A stretch of 64,000 nt of DNA from positions 38,746,501-38,810,500 of the forward strand of contig NC_092672.1 of assembly GCF_964355755.1 (NCBI RefSeq), read 5' to 3'. The notes under the pieces are model-generated. The model saw only the letters and a program-made list of their open reading frames with translations, was not told the origin of the DNA and searched no databases. Position numbers and translations under genes: made by a program. How positions within the stretch are numbered: position 1 is the first letter of the stretch; each line of letters begins with the position of its first letter. Below, piece after piece: positions 36,401-48,400 of the stretch. The DNA is from Antedon mediterranea (lineage: Eukaryota > Echinodermata > Crinoidea > Comatulida > Antedonidae).

Positions 36401-39400
36401 ATTGCACACTATCTTTCTGTGGACTCTTTGCAATCTTTTCTCCTTAATGTTGGTGCTTTCTCGTGTCAACTCTATTTAGCCTCATATACATTGCACACTA
36501 TCTTTCTGTGGACTCTTTGCAATCTTTTCTTCTTAATGTTGGTGCTTTCTCTTGTCAACTCTTTTTAGCCTTCTATATACATTGCACACTATCTTTCTTT
36601 GGACTCTTTGCAATCTTTTCTCCTTAATGTTGGTGCTTTCTCGTGTCAACTCTATTTAGCCTCATATACATTGGCATTGCACACTATCTTTCTGTGGACT
36701 CTTTGCAATCTTTTCTCCTTTTAATGTTGGTGCTTTCTCGTGTCAACTCTATTTAGCCTCATATACATTGCACACTATCTTTCTGTGGACTCTTTGCAAT
36801 CTTTTCTCCTTTTAATGTTGGTGCTTTCTCGTGTCAACTCTATTTAGCCTCATATACATTGCACACTATCTTTCTGTGGACTCTTTGCAATCTTTTCTCC
36901 TTTTAATGTTGGTGCTTTCTCGTGTCAACTCTATTTAGCCTCATATACATTGCACACTATCTTTCTGTGGACTCTTTGCAATCTTTTCTCCTTTTAATGT
37001 TGGTGCTTTCTCGTGTCAACTCTATTTAGCCTCATATACATTGCACACTATCTTTCTGTGGACTCTTTGCAATCTTTTCTCCTTTAAATGTTGGTGCTTT
37101 CTCTTGTCAACTCTATTTAGCCTCATATACATTGCACACTATCTTTCTGTGGACTCTTTGCAATCTTTTCTACTTAATGTTGGTGCTTTCTCGTGTCAAC
37201 TCTATTTAGCCTCATATACATTGCTCACTATCTTTCTGTGGACTCTTTGCAATCTTTTCTCCTTTTAATGTTGGTGCTTTCTCGTGTCAACTCTATTTAG
37301 CCTCATATACATTGCACACTATCTTTCTGTGGACTCTTTGCAATCTTTTCTCCTTAATGTTGGTGCTTTCTCGTGTCAACTCTTTTTAGCCTTCTATATA
37401 CATTGCACACTATCTTTCTGTGGACTCTTTGCAATCTTTTCTCCTTAATGTTGGTGCTTTCTCGTGTCAACTCTATTTAGCCTCATATACATTGCACACT
37501 ATCTTTCTGTGGACTCTTTGCAATCTTTTCTCCTTTTAATGTTGGTGCTTTCTCGTGTCAACTCTTTTTAGCCTTCTATATACATTGCACACTATCTTTC
37601 TGTGGACTCTTTGCAATCTTTTCTCCTTAATGTTGGTGCTTTCTCGTGTCAACTCTATTTAGCATTCCATATACATTGTAAACTATCTTTCTATGCACTC
37701 TATATTGATTGTTTATTAATGCATTGTATTTACACAAATTTATCTTGTTTATAGTGCAATTGGTCCCTTTTTGTCTAATTAGCCCCAAGATTTGTCGGTT
37801 TGTATGCCAGTTGGCATTTTACATTAATCTTTTAATATTTTATATTTTTGATACTCCATGTTATTTTTATATGCATTGAATTTGCGAAATAAAAGTTTTA
37901 GTATTTAACACCAGCACCAACCACAACCACCACCATCTAGAAATGTAATTTGGAGGATGGCCCAAAATTGATCTAATATTGGTTTTGATTCATACAGTAG
38001 ATTTAGTTGTTTTTTTTTCCTATTTTACTTGTGATGTTGTGATGTGAAGTCTACTCTGCTTTATGTTATCTGTCTTCACAATGTAATTAACAGTAGTGAT
38101 ACTTATTAAATTAACACTACAGGCAACATAACAAGAATTTAGTTATAGTCCATTAAACTTACAAGAAGCACTAATGTCTGACCCATTGTACAATGGTAAG
38201 ATCATGTACAGTGACACCGGCATACATTTTAATTTATGCTATTCCAATACATAATATGTACATTAATTAATTATTAGTACTCATGTGATGTTAATTTGTG
38301 TACCATTTTAAAGATGTGAATAACACCTGTATGTTGCAGGCTAAATTCAAATTTTATAGGAAAAAACCCCAAGATTGTTTCAATACTGTATTCTAAATAC
38401 ATAATTCCCAATTTTGTTGTGGGAATATGTATTTTTTAGGTTAGTACTTAAGTCATAGAACTTTGTAGTATACATGGTATTTAATGCTCAAACCTTGTTT
38501 AATGTTATCCAATACCTGTCACATACTTGGACATATATCATCACAAGTTATTTTTACCTCAGTTTTGTATTTTTATGGCTTTGAAAAAATGTCATCACTC
38601 ATTACCTGTAAATGTCATTATTCATTAAGATACTGTCAACAAAATGTTATTCAATCTAGAACCTGATTTATTCCTGTTTTTCTTTTACTGTAGGTAATAA
38701 TTATACATACCAGTTGTAGAATGATATTTATAATTTTAATCAATCATTTCAGGCCCGGATTTAGGCTGGGAATAAATCGGCTTTAGCCCCCGCCTAAAAT
38801 TTAATATTTAGCCGACGGATCGTTTTTATCATTTATGAAATATTTAGCCCCACCCACTAAACTATACCGCCCCTGCATTTAATTAGATTAAGTTGTAGTG
38901 ATAATTAATATAATCTATTTGTTTAGTGCTTTTGTAATTTTCAAACCAAAATGTGTTATGATTAAGGTTACGTTTGTATCAATGAATCAATACTTGCACT
39001 GATGAAGGGCTAGTGTTGACCGAAAGCTCTGCTAACTTTTCTGGCTGTTTTACTTTATCGTTTTGATTTAGCTTTTTGCTTTTTTTTTTTTGTATCTCCA
39101 TTGAGATCCAGCCACTGATACCCACAACATTGTCATTTTGTATCTCCATTGAGATCCAGCCACTGATACCCACAACATTGTCATTTTGTATCTCCATTGA
39201 GATCCAGCCACTGATACCCACAACATTGTCATTTTGTATCTCCATTGAGATCCAGCCACTGATACCCACAACATTGTCATTTTGTATCTCTATTGAGATC
39301 CAGCCACTGATACCCACAACATTGTCATTTTGTATCTCCATTGAGATCCAGCCACTGATACCCACAGCATTGTTGGGCCCGTTTCTGCTGCCAACCCAAA

Positions 39401-42400
39401 ATATACCGTATAAATATACCGTATAAATATACCGTATAAATATACCGTATATATACCGTATATGAAATTCGTGCACCGTTTCCGCTGCACATACTTCGTG
39501 GGTGGGTTGTAAAAAAGTTGGCTTTCATTACCCAAAATTCATTTCGTGAGACGGAAGTATGGATTGACCTCGTGTAGTGAGGTTTTTACCTACTCAAAAT
39601 GTCGTAGCATTGCTTTCTATTTTAAATCTAATGAGCAGAAGTGGCAACGAATTTACACCGCACATACAAGCACAATCTAGAAATGTCACTATAAATAAAC
39701 TCTGTTATTCAAATTGAGTTTATATTATGCTATATTATCCTATATTGCCGTTTTAATTTCCATTTTCTATTATACAGTATTTTACCATGATTTTACATCA
39801 CGTTATTGTCGTGTAAGAACATTCGATTTATTGTAATTAAAATCTCGGTATCTCTTCTGTTGCCATGCAGTCTCCCCCCAACCTTCGCTTCCCCCCACAA
39901 TTGAATTGCAAAAATAGTGATTTGTTCGGTCCACAGTGACATTTTGATCTGTTGCTTGCTTTTACACGTGTGTTTCAACTTTCAATGCAGCAGAAAAACC
40001 AAAACAAACGCGTCGCGCTCTGTTAGTTTTTGACCTCGTGTCATGAGTCGGGTCACATTTACGGTATATTTTGAGTGCAGCAGAAACGGGGAACGAAATA
40101 TACGGTATATTTTGGAATATACCGTATAATATCCACAAACGATGGGGATATTTATGCAGTATATATACCGCAAATATATACGGTATATTTTTTATGAGAC
40201 CCATTTCTGCTGCCAAAAAATATACCGTATATAAAATATACCGTATATATACGGTATATTTTTGGCAGCAGAAACGGGGCCAATGTCATTTTGTATCTCC
40301 ATTGAGATCCAGCCACTGATACCCACAGCATTGTCATGTTGTATCTCTATTGAGATCCAGCCACTGATACCCACAGCATTGTCATTTTGTATCTCTATTG
40401 AGATCCAGCCACTGATACCCACAGCATTGTCATTTTGTATCTCTATTGAGATCCAGCCACTGATACCCACAGCATTGTCATTTTGTATCTCTATTGAGAT
40501 CCAGCCACTGATACCCACCGCATTGTCATTTTGTATCTCTATTGAGATCCAGCCACTGATACCCACAGCATTGTCATTTTGTATCTCTATTGAGATCCAG
40601 CCACTGATACCCACAGCATTGTCATTTTGTATCTCTATTGAGATCCAGCCACTGATACCCACAGCATTGTCATTTTGTATCTCCATTGAGATCCAGCCAC
40701 TGATACCCACCGCATTGTCATTTTGTATCTCTATTGAGATCCAGCCACTGATACCCACAACATTGTCATTTTGTATCTCTATTGAGATCCAGCCACTGAT
40801 ACCCACAGCATTGTCATTTTGTATCTCCATTGAGATCCAGCCACTGATACCCACAGCATTGTCATTTTGTATCTCTATTGAGATCCAGCCACTGATACCC
40901 ACAACATTGTCATTTTGTATCTCTATTGAGATCCAGCCACTGATACCCACAGCATTGTCATTTTGTATCTCCATTGAGATCCAGCCACTGATACCCACAA
41001 CATTGTCATTTTGTATCTCCATTGAGATCCAGCCACTGATACCCACAACATTGTCATTTTGTATCTCCATTGAGATCCAGCCACTGATACCCACAACATT
41101 GTCATTTTGTATCTCCATTGAGATCCAGCCACTGATACCCACAGCATTGTCATTTTGTATCTCCATTGAGATCCAGCCACTGATACCCACAGCATTGTCA
41201 TTTTGTATCTCCATTGAGATCCAGCCACTGATACCCACAACATTGTCATTTTGTATCTCCATTGAGATCCAGCCACTGATACCCACAACATTGTCATTTT
41301 GTATCTCCATTGAGATCCAGCCACTGATACCCACAGCATTGTCATTTTGTATCTCCATTGAGATCCAGCCACTGATACCCACAACATTGTCATTTTGTAT
41401 CTCCATTGAGATCCAGCCACTGATACCCACAGCATTGTCATTTTGTATCTCCATTGAGATCCAGCCACTGATACCCACAGCATTGTCATTTTGTATCTCC
41501 ATTGAGATCCAGCCACTGATACCCACAGCATTGTCATTTTGTATCTCTATTGAGATCCAGCCACTGATACCCACAACATTGTCATTTTGTATCTCCATTG
41601 AGATCCAGCCACTGATACCCACAACATTGTCATTTTGTATCTCCATTGAGATCCAGCCACTGATACCCACAACATTGTCATTTTGTATCTCCATTGAGAT
41701 CCAGCCACTGATACCCACAACATTGTCATTTTGTATCTCCATTGAGATCCAGCCACTGATACCCACAACATTGTCATTTTGTATCTCCATTGAGATCCAG
41801 CCACTGATACCCACAGCATTGTCATTTTGTATCTCCATTGAGATCCAGCCACTGATACCCACAGCATTGTCATTTTGTATCTCCATTGAGATCCAGCCAC
41901 TGATACCCACAGCATTGTCATTTTGTATCTCTATTGTGATCCAGCCACTGATACCCACAGCATTGTCATGTTGTATTTCCATTGAGATCCAGCCACTGAT
42001 ACCCACAACATTGTCATTTTCTATCTCCATTGAGATCCAGCCACTGATACCCACAACATTGTCATTTTGTATCTCCATTGAGATCCAGCCACTGATACCC
42101 ACAACATTGTCATTTTGTATCTCCATTGAGATCCAGCCACTGATACCCACAGCATTGTCATTTTGTATCTCCATTGAGATCCAGCCACTGATACCCACAG
42201 CATTGTCATTTTGTATCTCCATTGAGATCCAGCCACTGATACCCACAGCATTGTCATTTTGTATCTCTATTGAGATCCAGCCACTGATACCCACAGCATT
42301 GTCATTTTGTATCTCCATTGAGATCCAGCCACTGATACCCACAACATTGTCATTTTTTCAGTAATTTGCCTTTGGATTAATGAATCAATACTTTTATACT

Positions 42401-45400
42401 TTCAGAAAAAAAGCTTGGAAGAGAGTAAAGGAGCTGGCAGTGGTGTAGAAATAATAGTAAATGAACCTTATAAAAAGGATGACGGATGCCAAGGACAGTA
42501 TACACACAAAGTATACCATATTGGCAACCATTTACCTGGTAAAGTATGATGCTACTTTGTGTCAAGAATTATTCATAATTCAGGAATAATCAACAACTTA
42601 TATCTGCCAGCTGTTTCCAGCAATTAATTAGCCTAGACCTAGGTAGTGCTGTGTTTGATATGATGATTTGTCCCTGGTTCAAGTCTTACAGCATGCAGAA
42701 TTTGTTTATATGTTTTTTTTAATGGAGGGTTATGTTAATGTTTAGGATTAGAAAGCTATGGAGTTGTTTGATGAGACAGGATTAACAATGCTTATTTAAT
42801 CACTTACTTATGTTTATAAATTATTTTATCATTATAATATCACATAGATCCAAGCAATCAAGATCAGTCTCATTCAAATTAAAATGTTCTGAAACATGCT
42901 TTATTTCCAAAATGAAATGATGGTTTACCTTCTATTCTGACAGGTTGCTGTAAAAAAAAAAATATTATTGGTGTGAAAATTTCCACTTTCTATACTGTAG
43001 ATATTATAGATACTAGTATTAATAGCTAATACGGTTAACAATGTACTTGTTTACCACATTTATTTTTAATTAAAGTATGTGCAAATAAGACAACTTCTGA
43101 TTGCCTTTTAGGTTGGTTTCGTGCAATTTTACCTAAATCAGCATTGCGTGTGGAGGAAGAGGCATGGAATGCGTATCCTTACACAAAAACCCGCTTTACT
43201 TGTCCATTTGTAGAAAAGTTTTTCATTGAGGTTGAGACATATTACTTACCTGATAATGGAAACCAAGAAAATGTATTCAAACTATCATCCTCAGAATTGA
43301 AAACCAGAATTTTAGGTATCAAATTATTTCATTTATACAATGTTATGCTATGATAGAATTTTAAAGTCAAAATATTATATAAATCTTATATTAAAAATTA
43401 ATAAAACAATGTTCTTTATTATTCTGATAAAACTTTTATCATTTTTTATTTTAGATAAAATTGATGTTGCCCGTGATCCTGTACCAAGTGCAGATTATAA
43501 AAAAGAGGAAGACCCTAACATATTTGTCTCATCTAAGACAGGCAGGGGGCCTCTACCAGAAAATTGGCTGGGAATTTCTGGGCAGAAAGACGGTGCTGAA
43601 CAGGGTCTACCAGATGTTATGTGTGCCTATAAACTCTGTAAAGTTGAGTTCAGATATTGGGGAATGCAGAATAGGATTGAGAAATTTATACATGATATAG
43701 GTATTTATATCTCTACACATTTTATTTTTAAAGTATTTATATATGATATAGGTATTAACATCTCTACACATTTAATTTTGTATTGTTTGCATGGTCAAAC
43801 CACCCACACCTTGTCAAGCATTACAATGTTAATGGTACTATGGCCGTAAGTCACCAGTATGGTTGGTAAGGTTTCAATCTGACCACTTTTTTTACATAGA
43901 CCTTTGATAACCCTATGGCTTGAACAGAGATTGTTCCCTTTTCTTGTGAAAACCGCACCACTTTGTTTCTACATCACTGTATAAGTAGTAGTTGGTATAA
44001 CAACCAAAGCTTCAAGACCTCAATAGTTTATACCCTACTGTATATACCCTTTAAACAAATCTATAAATCTAACACATCTTGCATTCCTAGAGATAGATGA
44101 TGAAATAATAGTGACTGTCTTTTAGGCCTTAGAAAAGTAATGCTGCATGCTCACAGACAAGCATGGTGTTGGCAAGATGAATATTACGGACTCACTATCG
44201 AAGACATCCGTGAACTAGAAGAAAAAGCGGCACAACAACTTGCAGAAAAGATGTCTACAGCTCATGACGACGATGAAAACAGTTCAACGGAGAAAGATAC
44301 ACTGAATCATTCAAATTTTAATCGCAGCGCATACAGTAGATCAACAGGCAGTGAGAAACGCCTGCGAGAAACACGATTAGAGTCGTACAGTCATAGTTTG
44401 GAATCCGACGAAAATGAGGAAGTAAAAATTGAGAATGGCAAATTTAAAAGAAAATCTTCACGCCGGAAATCTTCTACATCAGGTAACAAGGAATTAATTT
44501 TATGTTTCTGTTTCAGTTTTAGTTTCAATTTATTTACCATTTCAAATACTGTACATAAATGATAAACAACAAATGCTGGTATGGATAACCATTAAGATTA
44601 AAGCTTGTTTACAGGTTACCCATTAATGCAGTACAATACAAACAACATGAAAACAGGTGTTATACATAACAAGACATGTGAAACCTTTAACTATGTCAAC
44701 ACTTGTGTTGCCAACCCGTTTAACTAAATGATATATTTTATGAAAACAGGACACAGGTGTAATACATAAACAAGACATGTGAAACCTTTAACTATGTCAA
44801 CACTTGTGTTGCCAACCCGTTTAACTAAATGATATATTTTACACAAATGGGCAAATTAGATTATATTTCTTTTTAATTATAAAATAATAATTTTATAGTG
44901 AAATTAAATTAAATTCATTTTATTGCAAGATACTGATCAAAAATGATTTGTTTGATTTTGTAGAATCTACCAAGAACCAAATGTTAGCACAATGGCGAAT
45001 GGACAGTCTTCAGGCTGACTCAGACACATCGGATGAAGAGTTTTTTGATGCTCAAGGTACAGGTATTACTGAAATCCAATAATAATCATAAATTTAACAA
45101 ATTCAATTATTTTATCAACATTCAACAACAAAACATTAACACATCTTTTCAGAGGAAATGGATGAGGTGCTAGAAGAGTTGTCTCACTGGGGAACAGCCA
45201 ACAATCTTATGATGACTGAAGGTAGGTAGGCCTAATACCCTTCAGGCATTGTTGCTCATTGTATATGATGACTGAAGGTAGGTAGGCCTAATACCCTTGA
45301 GGCATCGTTTCTCATTGTATGTGATGACTGAAGGTAGGTAGGCCTAATACCCTTGAGGCATCGTTTCTCATTGTATATGATGACTGAAGGTAGGTAGGCC

Positions 45401-48400
45401 TAATACCCTTGAGGCATCGTTTCTCATTGCATATGATGACTGAAGGTAGGTAGGCCTAATACCCTTGAGGCATCGTTTCTCATTGTATATGATGACTGAA
45501 GGTAGGTAGGCCTAATACCCTTGAGGCATCGTTTCTCAGGGCCTGTTTCTATAGAGCAGAGAATACGGTTTTGAATACCGTTCTTTTCAAGAATCGTTTT
45601 TTCTTGCCAGCAGAAATGGGTCCCCACAAAAAACCAAAAAAAAGAACCGATCTTAAAAACGGTTTCAAAAACCCCAATTGATTGCGGTCTCGATCACAAA
45701 GAACCGTTCTGAAACCGGTTTCCGCGGAGCAATTTTTAGCTGCAACACAATCGCGGTCTCAATTTGACCCCAAAAACTGAACTCTGCAGTCTGCTGCACT
45801 GGGATGATTGCGGTCATCTCGCAGTCAAACTCGCGCGATAGGACCTAGGCCTTAGTCATTTTTATTTCTCTAGATAGTGAGTATTTTATTTAACTAAAAA
45901 ATGTTGACCGATGCCATTACGAGGTTCGTAAAAAATATGTGAAGGAAAGAAGATGAGGGGACTTGTCGGGAGTCGGAAGAAAGACTCACGTATAGGCCTA
46001 CATGTTTTTAAGAATATTGTAAAGCGTGTGAAAAATAGACGAGTTCAACTTGACAATATCAGAGGGTGCGACGTACCTATACTTTAACCAAGGACCACAA
46101 TAACGTTTCAGGAAATAATTCCTCCTTCTATGATGAAATGGATGCTATTTCTTGGGGATCGCGCTATGCGAAAAAAAGTAAACATGACCTCGATCAAATC
46201 GCGCTTCCGCTTAACGAACTGCATTGTGGTGTATATAATGACGTCATTCATAACGAACGCACATGGACGGAACCGGTTTTATTGGAGTAAAAATTGAGCT
46301 GCAACGCGATCTTTATTTATAAACAACAGCCGAAACCGGTTTCCAAAAAACCGTTCTTTTTTTATTTTTCAATAGAAACAGGCCCTCATTGTATGTGATG
46401 ACTGAAGGTAGGTAGGCCTAATACCCTTGAGGCATCGTTTCTCATTGTATGGGATGACTGAAGGTAGGTAGGCCTAATACCCTTCAGGCATTGTTGCTCA
46501 TTGTATATGATGACTGAAGGTAGGTAGGCCTAATACCCTTGAGGCATCATTTCTCATTGTATGGGATGACTGAAGGTAGGTAGGCCTAATACCCTTGAGG
46601 CATCGTTTCTCATTGTATAAGATGACTGAAGGTAGGTAGGCCAATACCCTTCAGGAATTGTTTCTCATTGTATGTGATTTGATTATAAAAAATAATTATT
46701 TTTTTATTTTATAAATGAAATTAAAGATGAATTTTCCCCCTGAAAAAAACCATTTTTTGTTGTTGAATATGCCATTTTATTGTCACATAATAGTTATACA
46801 CTTGGAACAAAAATTGAATCGAAAAAACATTTATTTACCTGAAAAAACTGTAATTTAAAGCAAAAAATATTAAAATTGGCTGCCAGCCAATGGGTTTTTT
46901 ATATCATTTTATATATCACAGAAGTAATTAACATTTATTAAAACTACAAATAAATGTTTTTATTAAATTTGGATACCTTAGATCATGATGAATTTTGTGA
47001 TACTGGTGACCATTCAGATGAGAGTTCAGCCTTCATAAATGACCCCACATCACCACCGTTGCTGACCCCTTCTACCAGTGTTCTATTTATCATCCTTCAT
47101 GGTGGAAACATTCTGGATGGAGTTCAGGAGTTCTTTGCCAAACAAAGCGATATAAACACCTTCAAAGCGTCGTTTGACGCCGTCATACGAGCACATTTTC
47201 CCGTTGCTGTTGATCATGTAGCAATGCGTTGGGTTGCTTGTCCATCTATTTGTTCTGATGCAGTTTCACTTCTCTCTGGGTATGTATACTTAAACACCTA
47301 ATAGAGTTTTAGGTTTTATTTACAAAAGTTCTGTTTTATTGAGTCACTCAGCAGTTCTTGTATTGGCCTTTTCAACAGAAGATATGTTCGTTAATTATAT
47401 TCTTTTGTCATTATTTAATTCTGTTTTTATATTTATTGAGAGAGAAAGCTATGAACACTGTAATTTCCAAATCTATGGATGAATAAAGCGATGTATATTT
47501 CTATGCATACCATTATTATTGTTTATTTTATGTTTTGTATAATAAAGTTTCAAGTTCATGGCATCTCCTTAAACTGAGTTTTAAAATGTGTTTTAATGAA
47601 TTACAAAATAAACTAACTTACTAACTTTGTTTGTGTTAATTATGTTGCAGTCTAAATCCATATAATGTGAGTGCACGTAAATCAGGTGAGAGTGGAGGAG
47701 GTTCAGGGGTTGTAGCTGATTTTATCCCTATTGGTGCCCTGCCGCTATTGGTCACTGGCTGTCCTGAGTATAACGGTCATGTTAACACGGTCATCAACAA
47801 AGCAAATGCAGTTTATCAAGAGTTTACTAAATCTCCAGAAGGACAAGGATTTAAGGGACAGGTAGAAATGTTTTTGCTATATTTTTATTAAAAATGTATG
47901 TAATTTTCCATTTTTCTATTACCGTATACAGTATTTGCTAAATTGATTAATTCATAATAATTTTGGTTCAGAATCAAAAAAGTATGTTTGGTTTCACAGA
48001 TTGAATAACCCTCCTGTTGGCGAATTTCTTTTTGCTGTTGGTTGGGTTTGAAAATAAAATAAAATAAAAACAAGAGCATTGTTTTCTATATTTAGGTATG
48101 TTTAATTGGAGACAGTGTTGGCAGCATTCTTGGGTATGATGCACTATGTCGAGGCATTTCAACGTCAAACACTCACGGAAGTCAAGCCAGCATTGACGAA
48201 TCAGATGCCTTAACAATTAACTTCCCGTCACCTTCCCCTCATTCGTTGTCAATCACTAATGACAATTGCAATAATCAAAGCTTTACCTGTGCAAGTGAAT
48301 TCAGATCAGAGAGACCTATACTTCGCCGAAAAAGTGAGACAACTGCTCCCTCTAGAATGTCGTATAGTAAACGTTTCTCAAATCCATGTGTTTTGAAAGA

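Noticed and set aside
40192-42364. Open frames of about 700 codons on both strands
   Set aside because: They are the 48-bp tandem array read through; they lie in PITPNM intron 1, and unit variants change amino acids freely.
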